Shown here: positions 21,216 to 32,545 of the stretch, piece by piece
How positions within the stretch are numbered: the stretch's first letter is position 1
Layout of the letters: each line of letters begins with the position of its first letter
DNA from: Ulva prolifera
Lineage: Eukaryota; Chlorophyta; Ulvophyceae; Ulvales; Ulvaceae
Assembly (NCBI GenBank): GCA_023078555.1
Contig: CM041198.1
Location: 6,018,924 to 6,082,923 of the forward strand
DNA length: 64,000 bases
Reading direction: 5' to 3'
Position numbers and translations under genes: made by a program
Notes under the pieces: generated by a model
The model's database searches: none
Seen by the model: only the letters and a program-made list of their open reading frames with translations
Told to the model about the DNA's origin: nothing

Positions 21216-23604
21216 TCAGATGATGCCCGGGAAAAAGCAGTACGGCACCCGCGCGCAGTACTCCTCCCACAGCGCGCCGTACTTCGCCGCACAGTACGCC
21301 TCGTTGCGCGTCACGCGGTGCACGAGCACGACGGTGAAGAAGGCAGGGTACCAGTACGGCAGCGGGGATGCGGCGCCGGCGATGAGGCCCCAGGAGAGGG
21401 CCATCGCGAGGTCGGCGGTGTACGTGGCCTTGCGCGCCCAGCCCCACCAGCCGCTCACGAGCAGCCGCCCGCCGAGCGCCTCGGGGTGCTCCAGCACCGA
21501 CCACGGCAGCTGCAGCAGCAGCCGTGAGTTCAGACTCAGCAGAGGCAGTGAAGTGTGTAGGTTGGCTTAGTGGAAGGATGGGGGGTAGTCATGGTGACAA
21601 GGGCACAGTGTTCTGTAGCTGAGGCGATGTAGTGTACAGCAGTGTTGGGTCATCGGGCCCGATCACATTAAACAATTCCAAATATACAGGTCTAGTTCCT
21701 GGATGGCAACCCCGGAAATGCTGTAAAACGACCCAACACTGGTGTACAGCCCTACCATGCGGGAGTAGAGGGGGGGGTGGACATAAAGTCCGCCAGGCGC
21801 GGTGTTCTGCGCCACCCGGCTGGAGCCGCAACGTCTAACATGCGCCACGCATGGTGAGCAATAGATGACTGCGCATCGCATGGCGGGGTGACCCAGGCGC
21901 CGATCACACAGGGTGGGATCGACTGGCTCCGTGCAATAATGGTCGCTCGGTGCACGCACGGATTACGCAGCGCTGCATGTTCCCAAGAAAACGCGTGAGA
22001 AGGCGGGGAGCGCCCCAAGAACCGCAGAGACCACGATCTGGTGAGAGTTCAGAGCCCGCGTGCAGCGGCGATGCACACCTGCGGCGGCGCGCGCCAGCGC
22101 CCCGGCTCCCACGTCCCTGCCAGCTGCGCCTTGAACACGCTCTTCTGGCAGTTCGCCGTATCCCACACGTAGTACGCCGCAAGCAGCAGCGCATACACCG
22201 CCGCCACGTACGCCCAGTGCTGCTGCAGCGGCCCGGCCGCGACCAGGAACACCGTCGTTGCGGAGTAGCTGAACGGGATCCCTGCCGCGTTCCAGAACAG
22301 CAGCATGAAGCCGAAGCGCTCGCGCGTCATGTCCCACGTGCACGGCACGTGCTCCTCGCCCTTGTGTGTCGCGTTGGCGTAGAGGAAGTGCGCGAGGACC
22401 ATGAACGCGAGCTCCGGGGTCACGTGGCCGAGGGTGCGGTGCTGCCGCAGCGCGGCGGAGGCGGAGAGGAGGAAGAGCAGCGCCCAGGGGATGCGGACGT
22501 CGTAGAGGAGCTTGAGGTGGACGCGGCCGGCGCGGGGGTGGAGGAGGATGCCGACGAAGGCGTCGTAGGCGGGGCTGCCGGACGCGGCGGCCGCGTCGGC
22601 GGCGGGCGCGCAGGCGGCGGCGTAGACGTACAGCGCGGCGGAGGCTGCGCCGGCCAGGAGGATGCCTGCAGAGCGAGGCGGGGTCGGCGGGTCTGATCAC
22701 ATGGAGCAATTCCAGATGCTCGGGTCTGATCCCTGGATGGCGGCGCGAAAATGCGCCCAGGCGATCCAACTCTGCTGCGAAGGCCGGGGTCGCAGGGGGG
22801 ACTCGCGCCAGGGGAGGAGTGGACTCATGCATAAGGCGGCATGGGGTTGCATGCATGCGTGTGCCTGCAAGGGGGATGCCTGTGCGGGCCGCGGTGAGAT
22901 CAGCATGCTGAGAATCTTGACGAGATCGCGGGCTGAACGCCACACGCAGGGCGAAGGAAATGCATGCAATTGAGGATGGGGCGTGAGGAGGCCAGCCTGT
23001 GGTGAAGTCAGGGCAAGCTGATGTATGGAGTGAGCCCCGTTCTTGCGCCCGAACGTGCAGCCCCAGCCCCAGCAGAGCACTCGCACGAGCGGGGTGACGG
23101 AGGGCGCAGCGTACCGGTCGTCATCAGCGGCCCAAAGTTGTCGATGAGCCACACGAGGTCAAACACACCCGTGGCGTGCAGCACCGCCGCGAGGCCGAGC
23201 GTGATGAACCACGCCAGCGGCGCGTTGCACACGTACTCCTGCCGCCCCTCAGCCACGCCGCCCCCGCTCCCCCCGCCTGGACTCTGCAAACCCCCCTCCG
23301 GGTCGTCCGCGGGTGTACCAGCAGCCGCAGGTGGGCCGTACACCAGCGGCCCCGGTAGCCACTGCGCCAGGGCCCACTGGTAGGCCGTGTAGGCGACGTG
23401 GAACGCCGCGGCGGAGAGTGTGGGTGTTGCGTGGGCGAGGAGGTGGTGGTAGGCGGCGGAGATAGAGGCGAGGGAGAGCGGGAGGAAGGGTTGGCCGGCA
23501 TTGAAGGTGAGGCCGAGCCAGAGCCAGACGATGAAGGCGGGGAAGCCGAGCATCATGGCCGCGGCTCCCCAGGGGCCGCCGAACTCGAACTCGTAGGCCT
23601 GCAT
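21216..23604 (-). CDS. Delta(24(28))-sterol reductase (ERG4 family)
   Basis: Three exons on the minus strand, 23604-23115, 22665-22079 and 21509-21216, give 456 aa. Both junctions fit in phase (phase 1, then phase 0). ERG4 reduces the C-24(28) double bond in the last step of ergosterol-type sterol synthesis in the ER membrane. Blocks seen are EFGGPWGAAAMMLGFP, a conserved DNFGPLM, LAHFLYANATHKGEE, TWDMTRERFGFML, WDTANCQKSVFKAQLAGTW, LPWSVLEHP, GWWGWARKATY and the C-terminal EYCARVPYCFFPG. These match ERG4 better than ERG24/sterol-14 reductase, especially the WDTANCQK and LPW blocks. Many hydrophobic segments fit a polytopic membrane enzyme. The start could be the ATG at 23604, but CCCCCCCCATGCAG there also looks like an acceptor, so an upstream exon is possible. 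Confidence 0.88.
21640..21740 (-). repeat. Shared block in ERG4 intron 2
   Basis: On the minus strand it reads GCCATCCAGGAACTAGACC, then TGGAATTGTTTAATGTGATC and GGCCCGATGACCC. It is clearly related to the block in ERG4 intron 1 at 22680-22765. The same gene therefore carries two related intron insertions. Confidence 0.7.
22680..22765 (-). repeat. Shared block in ERG4 intron 1, next to the exon-2 acceptor
   Basis: On the minus strand it reads GCCATCCAGGGATCAGACC, then TGGAATTGCTCCATGTGATC and AGACCCGCCGACCC, and ends about 15 nt before the acceptor. It pairs with the block at 21640-21740. Confidence 0.7.
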
Positions 23605-24367
23605 GGGGGGGGTGGTGGTGTGTCTGGTCCCATGCAGGCACGGTCACAGGCTTGGGCTGCAGGGCACTGTGAGGGCTGCGTGGGAAATGCCATGTGCGAT
23701 TTCGTGCCTAATCATGCTTCCATGCACATTGTTTGGAAGTGAGGGACGGGGCGGGCACCGGGGGCTGCTGGCCATGTGCCTACCGGCAGCGTAACACCTG
23801 GTCCTGGCACTGTATTTGTAGTGCAGATGGAGGTGTTCTGCATTGCCTGTGGGTAGCAGTTGGTGTGTTGGAGGTACGCAATGGTGGTGGTGACTGCTCG
23901 ACCGAGCTGATGCACAAGCAAGCTGGCACTAGAACAAACAATACGGGGTCGGGATATCTAATGGCGAAATACCAAGACCCTCAGCAAAGCATCCCGTTCG
24001 AGCTGGAACTGCAAGCAGCAAAATTAAGCGGGTGCAGAGTGTGATGCTCTCAGGTTGGTCAGTGTCCCGGGGGCTTCGAGCCAGACGAGGGATTTAAGAC
24101 GTATGTATAATTGCCCTGATCGGCCGGAAATGGCTGCTAATGCAAGTGCAACAGAAGGGCTCGGTGGGATGTCAGCCCATTCAAATGCAGCCACATGTGT
24201 TGCACAGAGGCTTGGGGGCGCCGCTTCGATGGCCAGCTACGTGAACAGCCAGATGCAATGTAATTGTGATATGAAGAACATTCCTTGGTTGTGGTGGCTG
24301 CCTGAAATTTTCTGATTGAATGGTGCAACTGACTCTTCGACTCACAGTGCGTCTTCGGACTCCATAG
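23605..24367. other. Intergenic between ERG4 and a tentative plus-strand gene
   Basis: No recognisable exon. Divergent promoters would lie here. Confidence 0.4.
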
Positions 24368-25180
24368 AAGTTCGGAGGCTCAACTCGACTGCCGGGCGCC
24401 GGCCTGGACCTTGGAGATCCCGAAGCAACGCTATGAGCATGTGGAAAACAAATACACGAATGCCTATTTCTCCCGGGCTGTGCGTTCACGACTGGTTCCG
24501 CTCACATCAGCAGCATGCGATCGGGTGGCACACCTGCCGCGTCAGCGGCATGAATAACGTCTCAGACATGTGCCCAAGCCCACAGAGGTCCGACAATACT
24601 TCTTGCTCAGTCTCCCACAGCGCTTCTTGGACGGAGTTTATTCTCGAATGGCAAGCAGACTGTCGATATCGGAGGTACAGGACGCGCTCGTCTCGATGCC
24701 GGAGCTGACGTCAACGCTGACACCGATGGCGATGCAGACGGCACTCAATCGAGGCCTAGTAAGGACTTCTATTCAACACTTGATCAACGTCGTCGTATCG
24801 CTACAGCGATGCGAAACACTTTCGCGAACGTGCAGATGTGCTGCCACTCACGGGCTCCCATACGCAGTTGCGACTGCTGACAGGAACCAACTGAATGCGT
24901 AACAGATTCGATGCTTTTCGCGAATGCTCCTGTCGTGCCTCGGGGAAGCGGTCGCATATGTAGAAGTTTGATCGTGACCGCCAGCCAGGTGTCCAGCACC
25001 GTCTCGGCGCAGCATTCCTGAGCGGCAGGTAACGATATGCGATGGGGATCAATAGTGCGGATAAATTGTATGCTTGCTCTGATGCATGCCTTGCGTTGCA
25101 GCTGCACGCTAGCGATTGCAGGCCACTGCATTGCGAACAGCTCTCGCATGACGGCCTATCACCTCTCTGCCATGGGTGAA
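24368..25180 (+). CDS. Tentative small split gene, function unknown
   Basis: Two plus-strand pieces look coding and join in phase. Exon a is 24368-24479 (frame with LEIPKQRYEHVENKY and NAYFSRA, donor GTGCGT). Exon b is 24588-24758 (VRQYFLLSLPQRFLDGVYSR, SISEVQDALVSMPEL, donor GTAAGG, acceptor AGAG). A further exon near 25101 is possible but not established, and neither the start codon nor the stop is fixed. I recognise no domain. A minus-strand frame at 24784-25149 overlaps and is the competing reading. The charged, helix-forming composition of exons a and b is the main support. Confidence 0.3.
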
Positions 25181-25950
25181 TCGCTCTGCAGATTAGACAA
25201 TGACATCAAATTGAACGCCATTCAGTCACGCGTGTCAACAACACTGGCATGGGGTTAGTGCTTCTGCAACAACAGAAGCAATAATAGCATTATCCCGGCC
25301 TGGCTTATCCCTTATCCCAGCAAGGCCCTGGTCAAGCATCAGCACCTCTGCATCATCACACAGAATGCTGCATCCGTGCATCATGGTGACTACACAGCCG
25401 ATAATCGGTCTGCTAGAAACAGCAGCTGATGTCTTATCCTTGCTCAGGCCTGCAGGTCTGCACAGCACTCTCTCAAAAGAGAGAGACCCGTCTGCTCGCA
25501 GTCCTAACAGGGAAACCTGATGCATATATTGATGCACTGCACAACCCATCATGATGCGTCACGAGAGATGTGGGGGAAGAGGTGACGCCATGCAACACAC
25601 TCAGTTTGCAGAGCTTGCGGAGCGAATGGCAACTTGGCAACTCAACATGTGCACCCCGAGCGCCTGACAGTGCGAGGCCGCCAAAATTACATGACGGCGC
25701 ATGCTGTTGAAGCACGATCTAGCCCGACGGCCGACCCATCACCACTCCACAGTCACAGCCTGTGCATGATCGTGTATATATAGCGCTGAACATATATGAC
25801 AGTGCGCACCCACAGCAGCATCCAGTCGGCGGTGCCGCAGCCTCACACTCACAGCACTCGAGCTCGCCTACCCAGGCGCGAGCTGACGTGCCTTCCGGGC
25901 CCGGCGGGACAGTGGCTTCCTGGGCCGCAGCTGTGCTGCAGTCGCAGATG

Positions 25951-28900
25951 TCAGCCCGAGGTGGCGGCAGGCCGCAGCAGCTGCTTGAGCCTCTCCTGCT
26001 CCCCCTGCTGGAATCCGCAGGCTGCCAGGTAGCCCTCTGCGGAGCCGTACTCACTTCTGCAACAGCACGCATGAGGGTCATGCAAAGGTGAGCACACGCT
26101 GCGGACACATGCGGCGCACCCGGCTACGTGGTCGTGGCAGAGAACCCGGCAGAAGTTCACAACTACGTTGAAAGCTGTTGTGAATTCGCGACCTTGAGGG
26201 ACATGCTCTCCTGAAGCAGGATGTGTACTGCAACGCATGGGTTTTGCTGCAATGCATGGAGTTGTGCTGCAGGGTCTGCGCTGACAACAAAGAGGCAGGC
26301 TGCAACGAGCACTCGCAAGGCTGCTGCATCGTGCAGCATGCACACGCATACATAACTGATCCACAAGCTGCATGACTTTCGTGTTCGGCGCAGTATTGAA
26401 AAAAGTATAAAAAAAATTCTGGTGTGCTAACAATCGTTCGGCGTTTCTCGCACAACTCACAAGGTCTGGGCGCCCCATCCTACCCCTACCCAGCTACTCC
26501 AAACCACCTACAGCAGCGAGTCTTGACCATCTGCAATCAGGCAGAGGGCAGTACTAGTAGGCAGAGGGCAGTAGGCAGAGGGCGCACCGGAGGAACGCCA
26601 GCGTGGCGGCCATCGCGTCGGCGGGCGCGCGGGAGAACACCTCACGGTCGAGCTTGCGCAGGTCGGCGCCCCCTGCGACGCTCCCCAGGGCCATGTCCCC
26701 GTGCGGGTCCGACCTGCACCGCAACACCATGTATGTAATCATGCATAAATACATACGAGTGTGGCGTTGTGCAAGGGGAATGCTCGTGTGCTCCGTGCGG
26801 GGCTTCAATCTTTGGCTGGCATCACCGGCCGAGCTGTGGTACGTGCTCGTGCCTGGCCTAGTGCCATGACTGCGTGAGTGGATTTGCGTGTGTATTCCTG
26901 GCAACAGCTTGCTGCCCGGCCTCTGTCCTTTGTAACTACATACATATGTCCGGCCCCTGTCTTTGGTAACTACATACACCCTTCGCGCGCACACTCAAGC
27001 CCCCCCCCGCCGTCCCTGGCAATCACATGGCAGAATTGTTGAAGCGTGGGAGCGACCTCTGAGCGGAACGGCTCCGCAAAGAGGCTGCAGCGAGCATGGA
27101 GCCTGAGCGAGTCAGAATGTTCTCATGCCCACAGGTGCTGCGTGTTGGAATGACACCAGCCAAGAGATCGACAAGTCAGTGTCCAGGAAATCCCGCAGAC
27201 CGAATCAGGTTTCTGCGTGATCGTCCTGATGGAAGTGGGCGAGTTCTGTCGGACAGTTGACAACAGTGCATATTGGCGCAAAATAGTGAGGCAAGGAGAG
27301 CGGAAAGGGGGCCGTACAGAACGTAGTCGCGGATGATGGCATCGTCCGAGGCGCCGAGGACGGAGAGCAGCAGCGCGGCAACGATGCCGGTGCGGTCCTT
27401 GCCGGCCTTGCAGTAGAACATCACCGAGTGGCCCTGCTCCAGAGCGCCAAGGATCACCTGCAGCGCGCCATGGATCTGGGATGGCATGAGGATATAGCCA
27501 TGTATGACAGATCTAATAGAGGGCTGCTGCCGGTCTACTACCAGCCCCTGCTCCGGTTCCGAGTGTGGTAGAGTGTGTGTGTGTGCGTGTGTTTGCCGGC
27601 TGTCGGAGCTTGAGGGAGTTTGTGCACATGGCCCGTGGGGCCGATCTGCTTGGGGGTGGTGCTCAGGAGAGTGTATGGAATGTGGGCCGTGCCTGCATGG
27701 TTGCGCCGATCTCGACAGTGGAGGTTCTCAGCATGATCTCGTACAGCATCGCAACGCCTCCATCGTTGATGTTCCTGCACATGGTCGGGAGCGTGGGAGC
27801 CCCACCATGGCACGGGTCAGTGAGACCCCGGGCGAAGTTCCCCCTGCATCTGGCTCCCTGAAGGCTTCAGAGCATCAAATGAATGCAATCGAATTTAGTA
27901 ACTGCACACAGGTCAACCAACACTCTCACGTCTGCACTCTGACAATGACGATATGTGGTCCCGTGAATTCGGATTTGCCAATGTCCTGTTCGGGATACGG
28001 CTCAGTAAATTCAGATTCGCTTTACTTTACAATGCAGACAGCCCAGGGGCAGACATCAGAGGGCTTCGACTCTGCAGCACAGCCTCCATACGCTGTCTCT
28101 CTGTTGGAAGCCACAGCAGCTGGCTAGCAGGCATACTGTTCCACAACATATTACACGGGCCGATTGCCATCCCGGATGCAAGCTACGTGGAAAGCTCCTC
28201 TATGAAGCTCCTCTCGGTTGTACCTCACTTCACAGCGTTTGCTATGAGTTGGTTTGTTTAGTTGCTCTGCCGTACAATGATATGTGTGAATTGACATACG
28301 CTTCACCGCGTGAGCACCCGAGAGAGAGGTGTTCCCCAGACCACCAACAGCACACAGATCAAGCGAGAAACAAAGGCACCTTGACAGCAAGCGACAGGTG
28401 TGTACTGAACCTTACGGTCACAGCACCTGGGGTCGCTATGCTGTAGTCAACCATGCTGTGATAGGAGCGCTCGCACCTCATGAGGACAGCCTCGCTGGCC
28501 TCCATGTCCCAGACCTGGTACACCAGCGCCCTGGCAGCGTCCAGCGGCGGGATCTGCACCATCAGGCGCTTGACGTAGCGCTTCCGGTCGAGCAAGCTCA
28601 GTCGGTGGACCTCGATTGTGGGGCTGTCGGGTGACTCCGGGCTACTGCTGGCGCCTCCGTTGGTGGCACGAGCGTCAGAGGTGATTGGCACAGCAGAGAC
28701 CTGCAGGTGTTTGCATGATCATGATGTGTACCGGTGTGTTCGACGGTTCTCTGATGTTTGGCCAGGCGTGGTGACCAGCTCACGGATGTGAGATGCTGAA
28801 GATATGGCAGACGGGTGCATCATGCAGACAGAGGCCGGCAGTGCCACACTGTGAGGATCTGACTGCTCCGACTTGAGCGAGCATGCTTTGTATTGTGGGC

Positions 28901-30036
28901 CCTCAGCCGGAGCTGTCTCGATTGGCTCAGACACACACCGTTCTGACTCGAAACTTCCGAGACACAAGAAAAATCCCAGCTGCCTGATGTTGCACCACCA
29001 CTAGGGCTGCAAGCAACGGTAGCAGAGTTCTGGGTCTGGTAGACAATGAATGCAAAAGCAGAGTTCTGGGATTCTATTCGTCTCGGGAGCTGTTTCTCTC
29101 CCTCAGCCCCAAGGAAAAGGACGGCGGCTGGCCCTGCTAGCAGAGTCGAGAGACGCACCGAAGGAGACGTGAACGGGCCAACATCTTTACGAGGGTAGCC
29201 CCAGACGGTAGCTTGTTTCAAAATGCTGGGCTCGCCATACTGGTCTATTTCCTCAGGAGCACGAAGATCGATCTGCAAACAGCAGAACCTTCAGCGTTTG
29301 AAGGGGTGAAGGTCTGGGTCAAACGGGCGTAGGACGCTGTGGCCAACAGCAATAAAATCAAGAATATGATTCCCGCAAACTTGTTCCCATGGAATATGTT
29401 GGCACTGTGGATTAAGGTGTTAGGTCGGGCGCCTCACCAGCGTGGTCACTCCCCGTTCAAACAGCTGCAGCATCTGGTCATCTGTTGCAGAGACTGGGCA
29501 TGCTGTCCGATACAGTCGTCCTGCATAACGACAGTTGTACTTGTGAGTCATGCAATCCCGTCTACGCCACTGCATTAGCAGTGAAAGGCCGGGAGCCTGC
29601 TTGGGCCTCAGTTGGTCAACGATCATGGGGTCTGTGAACAGCGCTATGCTTGTCGATATAAGCCCGTTCAGCAGAGCTCTTGTTCACGGTTATAGACAAA
29701 ACCACAAGACTACGGGCACAGGACGTCCTGCCGGACATGAGCCTTCAAGGTATCTGAGGACACACATGGCCAAGTGAAGGCGCGGCACAGGTCTCGCCAA
29801 CGTCTTGGACAAATAATAAACGAATCACCCGATTCTAGGAACTGCGCACCCAGCTGAGCTAATTCCGGGGCGATCTCCGCGACGTCTCGCAGGTTTGGAA
29901 AGAAGCTGCTGATGCTTTGACGCTGTCGAATAGGTTCAGCTCTGGTCACCCCGACGGAGAGCTTTGGCAGAGATGTCCGACATCTTTGAGTGACAACACT
30001 TCTACTTGTTTGGTGCCGGCATCTTTGCGCAAACAT
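25951..30036 (-). CDS. Tyrosine/serine phosphatase (Y_phosphatase3 family), copy 2
   Basis: Eight exons on the minus strand: 30036-29850, 29520-29438, 29272-29159, 28700-28411, 27774-27693, 27457-27318, 26713-26588 and 26056-25951. They give 375 aa. Exons 2, 3, 5, 6 and 7 have exactly the same lengths as in copy 1 (83, 114, 82, 140 and 126 nt), and all intron phases agree, so the two genes are paralogues. Blocks are NLRDVAEIAPELAQL, LYRTACPVSATDDQ, IDLRAPEEIDQYGEP, HRLSLLDRKRYVKR, NDGGVAMLYEI, YCKAGKDRTG (Cys about 268, Arg about 274), LDREVFSRAP and GYLAACGFQQG. All catalytic elements are kept. Exon 5 is followed by GCACGG where copy 1 has GTGCGG, giving an apparent GC-AG intron. The exon-4 donor (GTTCAG) is the least certain junction. 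Confidence 0.83.
26774..26980 (+). mobile_element. LINE 3'-tail fragment in phosphatase copy 2 intron 6
   Basis: Shares GTGCAAGGGGAATGCTCGTG, GGGGCTTCAATCTTTGGCTG and CGTGAGTGGATTTGCG with the copy at 12.4-12.56 kb, which lies in the corresponding intron of copy 1. The 3' end is duplicated: two TGTAACTACATAC-like termini follow each other at 26930-26945 and 26960-26980. Antisense to the host gene. Confidence 0.7.
27955..28035 (+). repeat. Dispersed repeat B, copy 1
   Basis: Contains GATACGGCTCAGTAAATTCA and CTTTACTTTACA. It lies in phosphatase copy 2 intron 4. Related copies are at 48109-48190 and 61339-61422, all in the same orientation. Confidence 0.75.
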
Positions 30037-32545
30037 CTCGCGTGTCTGCCTGTACTGAGTCCGCTATCGGACGTAAATGGCTGTGCAGATTCCTCTGTGA
30101 GTCCACTTTCTCACCGAGACGACGGGTGCTCAGCCGAAGCACTCTGTTGCAGTCAATTCAGTGCTACAGATGGTAGCATCTGATGGCATTATGGACCGGC
30201 GTCTGTTCGCTCGAGCTTTTCCTGTTGGACTGGAAGTGATGCAGCTGTCGGGCACAGTCGATTGGCAAGTGTTAGCTTGAGCCAGGCGTCCAATAGCGAG
30301 CGGGGCGTAGCATGCATTAAGATGTAAGACCTTGCATACTGGATATATCTAGCGTCGTATTTGGTGCCACACCTGGTGTTACAAGGACAAAGCCAGCCAG
30401 CGAGGTAGCACCGCAAGCCACGAACAGGGGCACCTCACACCCACGCAACCATCAAGCAACACAGACCCACACACCCATGCAACCGCACATGCCAGCACCC
30501 ACTCTCACCGCAGCCATACACACACAAGCCCCCACGGCGACTTGCGTGTTGGGCCGGCGACGGCCGGGCTGCCAGCTTGGGCCGCCGCAGCCGTGCGGGG
30601 TCGTTTTGCATGAGGGCCCGGGGCTGTGGGTCTTTGTGGCTGGTGTGCGTTTATGGGTGCTGTTTGTGGCTGTGTCGCTGTGCGGGTGCGTGTTCGGTGG
30701 GTGTCTGTCATGCTGTGATTGGCCACCGTGTTCGGGTTTGACGTGGGTGCACATCTCCTGCCGTGCATGCATTGGGGCATCGGCATGCTTGTGCGTTGCG
30801 CTGGCGGTGCTACCGGCCACTCAGACTTTGTCCTTTGTTACACACAGGCCCCAATTCCCACGATCACACTCGCACACTCACCCCCACTCGCGCCCCGCCC
30901 CACACCCCCTGCACCGGTGTGCCAACCCCACACTGCAGTATCGACCTGGCAATTGTGTAAACCCCACCACATGCGTGGCCGAGTCGACCCCGACACACAT
31001 CCCCGCCCTGCCACTGTCCGCCACAATGAGTGTCGGGGGCCCCTTGCCCTCGAGGGGATCAGTTACATGTGAGTTACAGAAGCACGTGTGTTACACGGAC
31101 GAAGGCGGGCAGCACCGCGAAAGAAGCAAGCAGATCAAGCACACACCCAGACACCCATGCACGCGACACACACAAAATTCACCGCGTTCTCAGCAAACGA
31201 CACAGATCCGCAGTTCGCCAAGTACACACCCACACACAAACACAACTCCCCAAACACAACGCCCCGAACACAACCACACAGCATCCAACACCTCAATGCC
31301 CGTCGCCGTATGACAGAGCCGCGCCCAACACACTGCCGCCCAAGGCCGAGCGGCCCAGACGCGCGGCTGCCGGGGGCCGCCCCAGCCCCAAACCCCATCC
31401 CACCCCCAGACCCACAGCACAACCTGCCAGCCTGGCACACCGCCTAGGCTTGCAGCCCCGCCGGCTCGCGCTGCATCGCACCCGGGACGTGCCCAAGCCA
31501 TCCCCGCAGTCCCTGCACATGCCAACGAAGTCATCACGCACGCAAAGCGGAGCCGGCCGCCCTGGAGTCAGAGTCCATCGGTCAGTGGAAGCACGGGTGC
31601 ATATGATATCAGCTAGCTGCTGTACCCACAGAGCATTACCGTACTAAATTAAACCCATCAACACGTAACGCATAACGCAGGCCTGCAGTGGCGTTGAAAC
31701 ACCTTGCTGTAACGCATAACGGTGGCCAGATGGGCCGTATCTCCAGGAATATTTCGTACACCCGTAACGCTTGGGGCTCCTCACGTCACGTACTGCATGT
31801 CGCAGCTCACAGTCTAGCACGTTTGCAACAACTCCGAACAACAACGCGCCATTTGCTCATTCAATCATCCTCATCATAGAACTGCGTCTGTAATGTGTCA
31901 TCATCAGCCAGCCCCTGGTCTAGGTACCCCGCTGCAGCCATATATATGCTCTTGCGTCTCGGTACTTGAGAATGATCAAGCTTTGATTGCACGTACATTC
32001 CGCAGGGAGCCGCATGCGGCGAATGACCATTGGGACTTGGGTGCTGCGTGGTGGCCAACTTGGCTTTCTTTGCTGTCCTTTTGGCATGTCTATATATCTT
32101 TGAGATGGCATAAATCCGGCGCGCTGTGTTTGCGAGGTGCCACGTCAGCATGCTGGTCAATGTGGCTTGGCGCGCCATGGCATGCGAGGAGGTAGTCGTC
32201 GCGCGCGTGCACGTGACCTGGAGATGGATTTCGGACGGTAGTCGGATCCAATCGACGGGAGTGTTCATGTGTCAGCAGTGGGCGCAACGCTTGACGCAAC
32301 ATGGCGATCAGCTGACGCAAGTAGCCGGTTCTGTGTCCTCCATGGACAGCACGAAATGTTGTCGTCGCCAGGGAGTATGCAGTCGCTTGCGATGAAGAGG
32401 TAGCACTGCATGTATCACCACTTTTGTCCCAGGACTTGCATTATGAAGCCTTCGGGAATCTGGCGACGTTTGTAGACAGGCCCTGCATTGGCAGGGCCGC
32501 TTGACCGTGTGACTGTTTCACCGGCTGCGCTCGACGATTTGCACG
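30037..32545. other. Repeat-rich intergenic stretch with alternating CA-rich and GT-rich blocks
   Basis: CA-rich (30430-30540), GT-rich (30600-30740) and again CA-rich (30845-31330) blocks follow one another. Long frames here consist of His/Thr/Pro or Val/Cys/Gly runs and look like by-products of composition. A minus-strand frame at 31861-32268 (135 aa, ending in many acidic residues) is the only moderately protein-like one, and I do not recognise it. The 5' control region of the SLC35F6-like gene should be at the right end. Confidence 0.5.
30798..30848 (+). repeat. Dispersed repeat C (retroelement-like 3' end)
   Basis: GGCGGTGCTACCGGCC followed by TTTGTCCTTTGTTACACACA. Similar ends occur at 61241-61280 (+) and twice inverted at 60826-60916. 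Confidence 0.6.

Noticed and set aside
21950-22943. Long frames on the strand opposite ERG4 (plus-strand 248 aa and another minus frame of 326 aa)
   Set aside because: They are composition-driven shadows. The ERG4 frame carries clear family motifs and correct splice phases.
24784-25149. Minus-strand 121-aa frame
   Set aside because: Somewhat protein-like, but no motif or splice partner. Left as the competing reading of the tentative gene at 24.4 kb.
30477-31313. 279-aa plus-strand frame
   Set aside because: Alternating Val/Cys/Gly and His/Thr/Pro runs mirror the GT/CA-rich DNA; no protein-like features.
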